A DNA stretch of 64,000 bases from Caldicellulosiruptor obsidiansis OB47. Lineage in GTDB: Bacteria > Bacillota > Thermoanaerobacteria > Caldicellulosiruptorales > Caldicellulosiruptoraceae. Position numbers and translations under genes: made by a program. This document shows positions 26,889 through 35,804 of the stretch, piece after piece. The notes under the pieces are model-generated. The model ran no database searches. It was not told where the DNA came from and was given only the letters and a program-made list of their open reading frames with translations. How positions within the stretch are numbered: the stretch's first letter is position 1; each line of letters opens with the position of its first letter. Where the stretch lies: NCBI RefSeq assembly GCF_000145215.1, contig NC_014392.1:2427001-2491000 (forward strand), given 5' to 3'.

Positions 26889-28058
26889 TTAACCTATTGT
26901 CACCTTTATCCAGCCGGGGATTGTTGCAATCTCGCCATTTTTGAAGATAATTCTTCTTGTTTTTGGAAAAAGTTCAGGATAAATTTTTGAGCTACTATCA
27001 ACAACTTTTAGTTTTGAAAAGCTCTCTTTTTTAAAATACATTCCAACTGTCTTTGAACAATACCCTGTCGAAAATCCTAATTGAATCAAAAACTGATTTG
27101 GAGCAAGTTTTTTCAAAATGTCCATTAACTTTTCATATTCTTTAACAATTTGTATTAGTTTATAATTTCTATAAAACTCTATCTCTTTCGATATATACCT
27201 TTCTGTTGCACTATTTATTACCTTTGTCAAGAATTCTACACTGTCTTTGTAGCCGCTAACTCCATCAAATTTGTCTTTCAAACCAGATGTTACTGCACTG
27301 CCAAAAACAAATTTATCTTCAATCTTCATTGTGCCTTTTAAAGAAGTTTTTGGACTAATCCCTTCTGCAACAATTGAAAGACCACTTTGTGGGTCATCAA
27401 AATTGCCCTGTCTGTGGTACCATTTGACTTTGCCATCGCAGATATTCATTACCTTTATCTCATAGCCAAACATTTTTTCATATGACACAAAATCAGTATC
27501 GCTTATCTGAAGGAACTTAAAAGGTGAAAAATAAGGCTGTGAAAAAATGCTCTCCTCTGGCTTATCATCAACCTCTTTGGGGTCAATTTTATTTCTTGGA
27601 TTTTTTTCTTTTAAATTTTTTTCATATGCAAAGTCAAGAGCCTCTTCATATTTTTTGAGCAAAGGATCTTTTAACGCCTTTGTAATAAACGACCTCACCG
27701 CACCTTTTAAAGACGAACCAGGAATATATGCTCTCCCTGCACTTTTTATAAACGCTACAACCTCATTTTGTAAATTCTTTACACCATCTAATTTTATCCT
27801 GTACCTCGTGCACCTTTCAATATCAATTGCATACTTTTCTATAACATCACTCAATTTAAAGCCTTTTGGATTTGTCTCAAGTGCCTTTGTGATTGTATCA
27901 ATCAAACCTTCTTTGGTAAAACTCATCTCGAACAGCTTGTCAAAATTGATGACCCTTAAAAAATCGCCTTCTTTTATAAACTCAAAGCTTTGGAGTTTAT
28001 CCTGCCCACCTATCACAACCGGGGTTAAAACCTCAACTTCATATATTCTGCTCCCCAA
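26889..28058 (-). CDS. csm5: Csm5, type III-A RAMP subunit
   Basis: 389 aa. Csm5 caps the 3' end of the crRNA backbone in the Csm complex. The start YEVEVLTPVVIGGQDKL and the loop YIPGSSLKGAVRSFI (RAMP Gly-rich region) are typical, as is the late QLGFSTGYCSKTVGM segment. The start is a TTG at 28058, with GGGGGTGAG upstream, overlapping the end of csm4 by 20 nt; no better start lies downstream. Translational coupling with csm4 is likely. Confidence 0.9.
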   Translation of the reverse strand: MGSRIYEVEVLTPVVIGGQDKLQSFEFIKEGDFLRVINFDKLFEMSFTKEGLIDTITKALETNPKGFKLSDVIEKYAIDIERCTRYRIKLDGVKNLQNEVVAFIKSAGRAYIPGSSLKGAVRSFITKALKDPLLKKYEEALDFAYEKNLKEKNPRNKIDPKEVDDKPEESIFSQPYFSPFKFLQISDTDFVSYEKMFGYEIKVMNICDGKVKWYHRQGNFDDPQSGLSIVAEGISPKTSLKGTMKIEDKFVFGSAVTSGLKDKFDGVSGYKDSVEFLTKVINSATERYISKEIEFYRNYKLIQIVKEYEKLMDILKKLAPNQFLIQLGFSTGYCSKTVGMYFKKESFSKLKVVDSSSKIYPELFPKTRRIIFKNGEIATIPGWIKVTIG

Positions 28059-29025
28059 TAAAGCTCACCCCCTTTGGCAGGGGAATCAAAAACGCCAAAC
28101 CATATCTGAGGATAGGATGTGAATCATAACCGTTTGGTGTGACATCTACCACCCTGCCGAAAATTTCACCTTTTACAATGCTTCCCTCAGAAAACATCCT
28201 AACAGCCTTCTTTTTCGTACCAAAATCGCCTTTTGAGTAGATATACCCTGACCTTGTGGTGATATCATAGAACTTAAATTTTTCTATTTCGCTGCTGTCT
28301 TTTGGATTTGTCAGTGAAAGTGTCATGTAATATTCACTCTCTTTCGTGTCTTTGGAAGATGCATCTAAGAATTCTGGCTTAAATAACCCTAAGCCGGCTG
28401 TTCTATCCCCGCCTATGCCTTCATCTCCCAAAAGCCTGATTGCAGCCTTTATCTCATTTTCTAAAGCAGAATCTAATATCTCAAGGTAAAACCAAAGACC
28501 TGCATTTTCTTTAAACTGGCAATGTGAAAAATAGTAGATGTTTGAAGAAGATGTAGCTCTATCTATCGTTACTCTTGCCCTTTCTTTGGTTGTCAAGAAA
28601 GTAGAAGAAAGTTTTTCCTTTTCATCTGATTTTACTAAAAACTCACCTGCTGGCTCAAAATTCCCTTTAAAAAGGTTTGTTAAATCCTCTTCATCAACAA
28701 ATCTGACTTTTTTTATCTTCTTAATATCATCAGATTTTACATATTCATGCAAATCTAACCCCATAGGTTTGAACACAAAAAACTTATCCTCTATATATGG
28801 CATTGTTGATGATACTTTAAAAGCAGGTTTGCCATCCAAAAAACCTTTAATTAGCTCATCTGTCTTTTGCTTTCCAAAAAGTAGCGAATACGCATTTACA
28901 ATCCCACTCATGATTGTGTCAGAGTGTGCCATGGTCTGGGTTGTATTGTAAGTCTTTTCTTTTGCTCCAAAATGAACAGGTGTTTTGAACTTGATTTTGA
29001 CTTTAAAAAGCTTTTTTGTCTCCAT
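28039..29025 (-). CDS. csm4: Csm4, type III-A RAMP subunit
   Basis: 328 aa. Csm4 binds the 5' repeat tag of crRNA and contacts Cas10. It begins KVKIKFKTPVHFGAKEK and has SDTIMSGIVNAYSLLFG near residues 35-50, matching the Csm4 group. The Gly-rich motif GDEGIGGDRTAGLGLF (about 205-220) is the RAMP signature. It lies 14 nt after csm3. Confidence 0.92.
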   Translation of the reverse strand: METKKLFKVKIKFKTPVHFGAKEKTYNTTQTMAHSDTIMSGIVNAYSLLFGKQKTDELIKGFLDGKPAFKVSSTMPYIEDKFFVFKPMGLDLHEYVKSDDIKKIKKVRFVDEEDLTNLFKGNFEPAGEFLVKSDEKEKLSSTFLTTKERARVTIDRATSSSNIYYFSHCQFKENAGLWFYLEILDSALENEIKAAIRLLGDEGIGGDRTAGLGLFKPEFLDASSKDTKESEYYMTLSLTNPKDSSEIEKFKFYDITTRSGYIYSKGDFGTKKKAVRMFSEGSIVKGEIFGRVVDVTPNGYDSHPILRYGLAFLIPLPKGVSFIGEQNI

Positions 29026-29039
29026 AGCCTATCCATCCT

Positions 29040-29837
29040 TCAAAATTGAAGATTTTTGAGGTCTCTTGCTTCAGCAATCACTTTTGGCTGGCCTTCAGTC
29101 AGGTAGCATTCCTTGTCTTTATACTCAATCTTTATACCAACAAACTGAACCTTGCCATTTCCTCTTGTACCCTGCCCGCCAAGATAATCATCTTCAAGCA
29201 GCCTCATTGCCTGTATTAACTTTTTAATGTAAAGGTCACCATCATCCTTGCCATCAACCTCAAACCTGTTCACAACAAACTCAGCCTCAAACTCTGCACC
29301 TGCAGGTACTCTTTCGCTCTGTCTTGGATTTGCTTTTGATGTTATTCTATCTATGTTGTTTTCAAATTTGACTTCTGTCCACTCAAGTTCCAGATTCTCT
29401 TTCATCTCGTCTGTGATAGAAGTTTTTATTAGCTTTGCATCACGAACAATTAATCTTGTTGGAATAACAGCATCTGTAAAATCTACTTTTTTGCCGTTTT
29501 TAAGCTCATGCTCGCCGTGGTTTCTGCCAAAAAGTCCACATACAACACAGTCTTTGTCGCCACACATATGAATGCAAATCCCAGATGATCCGTCTTTTTC
29601 TTTTTTGGTTACCACCAGCAAATCCTCTTTGACTTTTTTCTCTGCAAATTCCATCAACGCACGCATTTTACCTTTCAGCGAAGAACCTGGTATGTATGGC
29701 TTGCCTTCAGCATCTTTTATAACAGAATTATCAATACCACCTATCTCTAAGCTGTTATTCCCTTCTCCTATGTGAAGACCTGTTACTGCCTTTATTTTAC
29801 ATGTAACAACATACTTGCCCTTTAAAATAACATCCAT
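29040..29837 (-). CDS. csm3: Csm3, backbone RAMP with target-RNA cleavage Asp
   Basis: 265 aa. Csm3 forms the repeating backbone and cuts target RNA every 6 nt. GLHIGEGNNSLEIGGIDN holds the loop whose Asp is catalytic in characterised Csm3 proteins, so target-RNA cleavage should be intact. The Gly-rich RAMP loops PYIPGSSLKGKMR and YLGGQGTRGNG are present. A Cys/His cluster (CIHMCGDKDCVVCG, about 90-103) probably binds zinc. Confidence 0.95.
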   Translation of the reverse strand: MDVILKGKYVVTCKIKAVTGLHIGEGNNSLEIGGIDNSVIKDAEGKPYIPGSSLKGKMRALMEFAEKKVKEDLLVVTKKEKDGSSGICIHMCGDKDCVVCGLFGRNHGEHELKNGKKVDFTDAVIPTRLIVRDAKLIKTSITDEMKENLELEWTEVKFENNIDRITSKANPRQSERVPAGAEFEAEFVVNRFEVDGKDDGDLYIKKLIQAMRLLEDDYLGGQGTRGNGKVQFVGIKIEYKDKECYLTEGQPKVIAEARDLKNLQF

Positions 29838-29873
29838 GTTGCATTCAACCTCCCAACAGCTTTTGATTGTTTT

Positions 29874-30275
29874 TTATTCTCTTCCACCAAAGAATTTGTG
29901 GTATGCAACAACTGCCTCAAAAAAGTCTTTAAATCTCTGTAATGTTTTTTCATTTTGCTCTGCAACTGGCAATGCTTTATTGACTATCTCTTGGAAATCT
30001 TTTAGTTTCGGAAATCTTCCTGATGTATACGCCATTTTTGCTTTCAAAAGCTTTAGCTTGTACTTATAGTTTTCATTCTCTGGAGAAAGTCTTTTGACCT
30101 CTGTGAAGACTTTTCTCAGCTGTGTAACCGTTACATTGGACTCTTTCAAAAGCTGACCTGTTTTCTCTGCAACCTCAGAAAATGCTTTGCCATCCTTGTC
30201 CTTACCAGGATCAATAGCAGTCTCAATTTTGCTCAATATATCATTTTTTAAAGCTCTGATATCAACGCCTGGCAT
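29874..30275 (-). CDS. csm2: Csm2, small subunit of the Csm complex
   Basis: 133 aa, all helical and basic, the usual size for Csm2. Motifs TVTQLRKVFTEVKRL and AYTSGRFPKLKDFQEI are typical. It lies between cas10 (31 nt) and csm3 (36 nt). Csm2 lines the target-RNA channel. Confidence 0.88.
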   Translation of the reverse strand: MPGVDIRALKNDILSKIETAIDPGKDKDGKAFSEVAEKTGQLLKESNVTVTQLRKVFTEVKRLSPENENYKYKLKLLKAKMAYTSGRFPKLKDFQEIVNKALPVAEQNEKTLQRFKDFFEAVVAYHKFFGGRE

Positions 30276-30306
30276 ATCAAAAATTCCCTCCTTCCAATCT
30301 AAATCA

Positions 30307-32772
30307 TTAATGTCTCATCTCAAGCTCAGCCCATCGGGCTGCTAAATAAGCATGCTTGTAGAGTGAATTTGTTTGTTCCTCGATTATAGCTTTTAAAATT
30401 TCATCAAGTTCATCTTTTAATTTTCTGTATCTATCTTTTAGCTTTGCTATATAATATACAAATCTCCATGATTTAAATATTTCGCCATTTTCTTTTGCCA
30501 TTTTTCCAAGCTTGTCAACTGTGTATATTGCATTTATTAGAGCTTTTGATACATTTTTTTCACTTACAAGGCTCACTATCTTTTCTTTTATATTCTTAAG
30601 ATCATCAAACTCTTCCCAGCCAACAAAATGTCCTGAAAAAGCAAAGCAATCCTTCTTCTTCCCATTATCACGTTCAAACTTCTTTGCCTCATCAAGATGA
30701 TCGCCGCAAACCGTTGCAACTCTGTAAATTGGATACTTTTTATCAGGTGCTATCTCAAAACCCATAGAGAGTGTTATGTCTTTATTCTGGCAAACATATT
30801 CCCTAAATTTTTTATAAACTGCGCCAGCCAAATAAGGCATGTCTGTCCACGGTCCAAGTACGCAAAAATCATCCCCGCCTGCGTAAATCACAATTGAATT
30901 GGTGCTCTGTTCTTTCGTGAGTTTATTAAAGAAATAGCCAAAAAACAACGAAAACTCCTGAGACAATGTCATTACTCTTGAAAGTGAATTTTTCTCTTTT
31001 AAACCATCCTTAAAAATTCTTCCTAGATTATCAACATCACCTCGCACTATTCCCCATGTTGAAAGCCCTTTTGATTCTTTTACAATATCATCTAAAAGTT
31101 TTATATTGCCACTTTTGTCAATTGGTGCATATGTTGATATGTTAAGTGCTTCATAATATTCTGGATCAAATGCCTCTCTTTTGAGCAACGAATTCCCATT
31201 CTTTAACTCTTCTTGAACCTTTACCATATCTATTATTATGGTGTTTGAAATGCTTTCATAGTTGGATGAAAATTCTATCTTTCTCCCAAAGGCAGTCAAA
31301 ATTTTATATATATTATCCAGCTTTTCCGAAACTACTGGTTTATGCCAGCTGTCAATTATAAACAAACTCTTTATGAGTCTTTCCCCAAGGTCAACAAAGC
31401 TATCACAGAAAGAACATACAACTTCACCTAAATCATTTGTGTTTGCTATATTGCCACAATGCGGACATTTGTTTTCAAAATCATCAAATGGCTCAAAAAA
31501 TCTCATCTGCTCATTTTTGATGATATCACTGAACTTTTTACTCTTTCTGATTTGAATTTTTCTTGCAACCTCATCAAACTTTTCACCAATATTGCCCATA
31601 AATGATGCAAGGTCAATGCTGCAACTTTCAAGAAGCACATTAAGTGCCCCTTTGTGGGCTTTGAACATAACATTGTCAATCATGCTCTGGTATTGATGTA
31701 GCCTCTCTTCAAATGACTTGGGCATCAAAAGGTAAAAATGTCCTCCACCGTTGTATATAAGATTACAAATGGGCATATTTTCTTCTTTTAGTATAAACCT
31801 TGCTATTGTGTCCAGCAGAAATGCTATGTAAAATGACTTTCCTTTGAGAGCTTTTAGTGCACCGTCCATTCTGGTATCAAATACAAAATCTTGAATGCCT
31901 GAAACATCGCCTTTTACAAGACAAAACAGCTCCCCATCTCCTTTTTGAATTGAGCTTTTGTTCTTCAGTTTTGTCAAAATTCCTTCAAGCTCTTTTTTCA
32001 TCTTTACTATATCATCTTTGAATCTGTATTTTAACTCTCTATCAAGGCAGAATGCAATTGCTGCTGTCGATTTGCTGTGTGCCCAAAGTGAAATATCTGG
32101 TTTGCTATGATAAAAGGCTGATGGGATGTTGTATGTATACTGCTGCATAAGATTGTAAACTGCTGTTATGTAGTTCTCCTCGTCAATTGAATGATCCTCA
32201 AAATGCTTGCGCAATTGATTCATCTTAGAGACAAATTCTTCCCATAAGTTTTGATAATCCTCTGAGAAGTCATTTTTTGGTAAAGCTTGAGGAAATTTTA
32301 CATCGTATTTCTTCGACAAAAATTTATAACTCACATTTTGTTCTGGTTTTTCATCATCTTGCCTATCAAGTATGATGTTTGAAAAGATTGAAATCATTTG
32401 CTTTACTTTCTGGCTATTTTCCTCTGATTCACTGTAGTCTTCTCTGTCAGTTGCAGCAGAAATTCTGTCAGCAATGGAAATCAAAAGTTCTTCATACTCC
32501 GAAGGTTTGTGATGGTTTAAAATTAGTGATGTTACCTGTAATTTCTTTGGAATTGTATTTTCTGCAAAGAATGCACCCCATTCTTGGTGGCGTGGTGCAA
32601 AAGCACCTTCTTCTTTGTAAAATGTCTTATATCCTTCTTCTATTGTTTTTTTTGCATCTTTGTTATTTGTTCTCATATAAAACTTTCCAACATCGTGCAA
32701 AAGCGCACCCAAAAAAAGACGTAAATTAAAACGCTTTTCCTCCTCAGATAAGTTGGTGTTATAAAAGACCAT
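30307..32772 (-). CDS. cas10: Cas10 (Csm1), HD nuclease and cOA synthase
   Basis: 821 aa from the ATG at 32772, which has AAGGTGGT 8 nt upstream; the longer frame to 32820 lacks one. The HD motif ALLHDVGKF (H26, D27) predicts ssDNA cleavage. The zinc ribbon is CPHC..CSFC (C436, C439, C453, C456). The Palm 2 motif YAGGDDF (GGDD at 632-635) predicts cyclic-oligoadenylate synthesis. The family-typical KGDVSGIQDFVF and RGDVDNLG motifs are also present. First gene of the minus-strand III-A operon. All catalytic motifs are intact. Confidence 0.96.
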   Translation of the reverse strand: MVFYNTNLSEEEKRFNLRLFLGALLHDVGKFYMRTNNKDAKKTIEEGYKTFYKEEGAFAPRHQEWGAFFAENTIPKKLQVTSLILNHHKPSEYEELLISIADRISAATDREDYSESEENSQKVKQMISIFSNIILDRQDDEKPEQNVSYKFLSKKYDVKFPQALPKNDFSEDYQNLWEEFVSKMNQLRKHFEDHSIDEENYITAVYNLMQQYTYNIPSAFYHSKPDISLWAHSKSTAAIAFCLDRELKYRFKDDIVKMKKELEGILTKLKNKSSIQKGDGELFCLVKGDVSGIQDFVFDTRMDGALKALKGKSFYIAFLLDTIARFILKEENMPICNLIYNGGGHFYLLMPKSFEERLHQYQSMIDNVMFKAHKGALNVLLESCSIDLASFMGNIGEKFDEVARKIQIRKSKKFSDIIKNEQMRFFEPFDDFENKCPHCGNIANTNDLGEVVCSFCDSFVDLGERLIKSLFIIDSWHKPVVSEKLDNIYKILTAFGRKIEFSSNYESISNTIIIDMVKVQEELKNGNSLLKREAFDPEYYEALNISTYAPIDKSGNIKLLDDIVKESKGLSTWGIVRGDVDNLGRIFKDGLKEKNSLSRVMTLSQEFSLFFGYFFNKLTKEQSTNSIVIYAGGDDFCVLGPWTDMPYLAGAVYKKFREYVCQNKDITLSMGFEIAPDKKYPIYRVATVCGDHLDEAKKFERDNGKKKDCFAFSGHFVGWEEFDDLKNIKEKIVSLVSEKNVSKALINAIYTVDKLGKMAKENGEIFKSWRFVYYIAKLKDRYRKLKDELDEILKAIIEEQTNSLYKHAYLAARWAELEMRH

Positions 32773-32909
32773 CTTTAAATACCACCTTCTTTTATGGGTT
32801 TTTGTAAAAACACCATTCAAGGGTTTATGTTTAGATCATTCTAAAGGTGAGTTCGTGGACTTGAAAAAATAATAACATTATGTCGAAACCAGCAGTTTTT
32901 GGCACTTTA

Positions 32910-32922
32910 TTTAATTATACCA
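32910..32922 (-). promoter_or_regulatory. Extended -10 promoter of the III-A operon
   Basis: On the minus strand GGTGGTATAAT, with TATAAT at 32914-32919, forms an extended -10. The -35 region is weak. It is about 140 nt before the cas10 ATG. The remaining gap to the CR4 leader carries a roughly 50-nt segment (about 33010-33065) that is duplicated near 59120. Confidence 0.5.
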
Positions 32923-33084
32923 CCTATATTCAAAAATGAAAATATTAAATTTATATCTACTTTTCAATCATTGTTTTTATCCCCATTCTAAAAGGACAAG
33001 GCTTTCTTCTAAATATTTTGTAGATTGCGCAATTAAAATTCTGTACTGTTTTAGTTTTAGTATTCTCTATAGCCATTTTACAGA

Positions 33085-33382
33085 CAATTGCAAGTTTATA
33101 CTAAAATTTGAGCTTTATTTATCATATTTATGCTTTTTGACCAAAAGTCACATCTGTCGACCTCCGATAGCAAAATTTTTAAGTTCATATTGTATTCGGT
33201 TTCAAGCCTGCAGTACGTAGATTAGACCAAACTTCTGGCAGCAGCTGGATAGACGGAAAGATTTTATGGGCTTTTATCCCTTGATTCTTCTGGGTTGATT
33301 TGAGTTTTTCACAAATGTTTTAATATAAAAACATTGACAGGGGTGTATAATCTTGATATAATAAAATCAAGCTCTTGAACGT
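33085..33382 (+). promoter_or_regulatory. CR4 leader, class A
   Basis: Near-identical to the CR1 leader (blocks GTCGACCTCCGATAGCAAAA, TGCAGTACGTAGATTAGACC, TGGATAGACGG). The promoter is TTGACA (33334-33339), 17 nt, TATAAT (33357-33362). It diverges from the cas10 promoter. Confidence 0.85.
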
Positions 33383-34875
33383 GTTTGTAGCCTCCCCTTT
33401 GGGGATTGAAACGATCGCCTTCACACACTGTAAACGAGATTATACCCGTTTGTAGCCTCCCCTTTGGGGATTGAAACGGTCAACGATCAGTATTTTATTT
33501 CTATTCTTGACCCGTTTGTAGCCTCCCCTTTGGGGATTGAAACTCACAGACTACATAGGTAGCAAATATTATTCAAGCGTTTGTAGCCTCCCCTTTGGGG
33601 ATTGAAACGAATCATAATTAGCAAAATCATCAAGTTCATTATTATGTTTGTAGCCTCCCCTTTGGGGATTGAAACACATACTGGTTAGATCCTCCAGCAA
33701 GTCCTAACATGTTTGTAGCCTCCCCTTTGGGGATTGAAACATACTTAATTTTAAGCAAAATACTAACAAAATCATCGTTTGTAGCCTCCCCTTTGGGGAT
33801 TGAAACGCCTGCATATAAGAACCATGATGAACAACTGATACAACGTTTGTAGCCTCCCCTTTGGGGATTGAAACTGTCATCAGGTTGTTTATATTCTACT
33901 TCTTTTACAGTTTGTAGCCTCCCCTTTGGGGATTGAAACGGGTACAGGAGATTATTGGCATGTGCTAAGTTAGGAAGTTTGTAGCCTCCCCTTTGGGGAT
34001 TGAAACTGTCAATAATCTCTTTAGCCCTGATTAATTTGGTATGTTTGTAGCCTCCCCTTTGGGGATTGAAACCTATTATTTGATATATATCCAAAATCCT
34101 TTAAAGTAGTTTGTAGCCTCCCCTTTGGGGATTGAAACTCCTCAAAATTAAATCTTCTTGAATTATTCCTAGTAGTTTGTAGCCTCCCCTTTGGGGATTG
34201 AAACACCTCTTTCTCTACTTTTTTTACCCTTAACATCTTATAGTTTGTAGCCTCCCCTTTGGGGATTGAAACTCCTCAAAATTAAATCTTCTTGAATTAT
34301 TCCTAGTAGTTTGTAGCCTCCCCTTTGGGGATTGAAACTTGTATAAACCATAAAAACTTTTGTCTCGTTATAATGTTTGTAGCCTCCCCTTTGGGGATTG
34401 AAACCCTCTAATCGTCGAAACTTCTCTTACTTCAAAATATCGTTTGTAGCCTCCCCTTTGGGGATTGAAACTCATTACCCGAAGATAAACCATCATTACC
34501 ATCAACATAGTTTGTAGCCTCCCCTTTGGGGATTGAAACCCAACTGTTTTTACTCTTTCTCGCCCTTCATGATAGGTTTGTAGCCTCCCCTTTGGGGATT
34601 GAAACCTTATTTTTGTTGTGTCACCGTTAACTAAGTATCGTGTTTGTAGTCTCCCCTTTGGGGATTGAAACACTCATACTGGCATTCTTCGTAACGCTTT
34701 AAAATTTCGTTTGTAGCCTCCCCTTTGGGGATTGAAACCCTATGTTATATGAATCTGGACCTTCATCGATGACGGGGTTTGTAGCCTCCCCTTTGGGGAT
34801 TGAGGAGAGGGGAGAGCCTCCCCTTTGGGGATTGAGGTGGGAGAGAGGATTTGTAGCCTTTCCAGTGGGGATTGA
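33383..34875 (+). CRISPR. CRISPR array CR4 (about 22 repeats, 21 spacers)
   Basis: CTCCCC-type repeats from 33383 to 34777. The spacer TCCTCAAAATTAAATC... occurs twice, before the repeats at 34175 and 34309, with one spacer between. The repeat at 34642 carries GTAGTCTCCCC. The last repeat decays to GGGGATTGAGGAGAGGGG, followed by two more repeat-like blocks ending GGGGATTGAG near 34875. Confidence 0.97.
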
Positions 34876-34974
34876 GATATGATCCTTCTCCGAAAAAAAG
34901 CTTGGAAAAGCCATTTTGTGGCTCCCAAGCCCTTTTAGAGTGTTGTCAGAAGCTATTATTCCTTTGCAAATACA

Positions 34975-35118
34975 TTAATTTTTTGCAAGCGCCTTTTTAA
35001 AACCTTGACAAAGCCCTTTTATAACAAACCCCAGAACAACAATAATTGCAAAAACTTTTAACCCTTCTGCAAGTCCATTGAGCATTATTGATGCGCCAAG
35101 AAGAGAACTTAGCGACAT
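34975..35118 (-). CDS. 47-aa single-span membrane protein
   Basis: The sequence starts MSLSSLLGASIMLNG and has one strongly hydrophobic segment (VFAIIVVLGFVI, about 22-33). A basic amphipathic tail (KGLCQGFKKALAKN) follows. AGGTGAG lies 5 nt before the ATG, which supports real translation. I recognise no family. It lies between the distal end of CR4 and the remnant of a second type III locus, on the same strand as the III-A genes. Small size and topology are compatible with a holin-like, toxin-like or structural peptide. Confidence 0.5.
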   Translation of the reverse strand: MSLSSLLGASIMLNGLAEGLKVFAIIVVLGFVIKGLCQGFKKALAKN

Positions 35119-35249
35119 CGCTTCTCACCTCGCAACACTTTTCTACTACTTATAATTTACCCTTTATGAAAAGCTTACAAAAGTTAATTTTTCTGCGAAG
35201 AAAATTAGAATCTAACCTGCACAAGCTGAAAAGCAAAGTTTTATAAAAT

Positions 35250-35730
35250 CTATTTTACATAAACCATCTGACAAAACATGTCAAGAAGCTCTTGTGAGGC
35301 AAATACTTCGTATCTACCAAAAGCTTTAATCACATTGTAAATATCAGAAAATCCTAAAAACCCTTTTTCCTTTCCCCATGAATCTATAATAAACAAGCTC
35401 TTCATAAGTTCATCGCCAAGATCTACAAAGCTTTCGCAAAAACTACAAAAATCGAGGTTATTCTCTTTTGGTTCTATCTTCCTTCCACAGTTGAGGATCC
35501 TTTTGTTCATAATCTTCCCATGGCTCGAAAAATTCCATTTTTAACTCTTCAATCACGTCCTTGAACTTGCAAGCCTTCTTTCTCTGAATATTTCTTAAAA
35601 CCCTATCTAAACAGTCACCAAAGTTGTATGCAAAGTCGTAAAGATTAACCTCTGCAGCTTCTAAAAGCACGCTCAGAGCTTCTCTGTATGCAGAAAAGAT
35701 AATTTTGTCAATTTTTGCTGATATTGCTAT
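35250..35730 (-). pseudogene. Collapsed second type III locus: cas10 fragment fused to cas6-like 3' end
   Basis: Two overlapping frames together follow Cas10 of the intact operon: ALSVLLEAAEVNLYDF, then FFEPWEDYEQ, a zinc-ribbon piece NLDFCSFCESFVDLG and LMKSLFIIDSWG (compare LIKSLFIIDSWH). A frameshift falls near 35500. After VIKAFGR the sequence switches to YEVFASQELLDMFCQM, matching the end of the Cas6-like protein (EIFASKELLEMFCQM). Everything between, including csm2-5, is gone. The fusion point is where Cas10 has AFGRKIEF and Cas6-like has YFGKIEIF. Confidence 0.8.
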
Positions 35731-35804
35731 ACAAAAAATATGCGAAGTTTCGCTTTTGATTCTTTAAATAACTCTTTAATTACACAAATGATCTGACCTA
35801 TTTT

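Noticed and set aside
32773-32820. Sixteen-codon extension of Cas10
   Set aside because: No ribosome site; ATG at 32772 has AAGGTGGT and gives a standard Cas10 N-terminus.
33642-34914. Long open frames across CR4 (and likewise CR3, CR5, CR7, CR9)
   Set aside because: The repeat plus spacer length often keeps a frame open; no ribosome site or codon pattern supports them.
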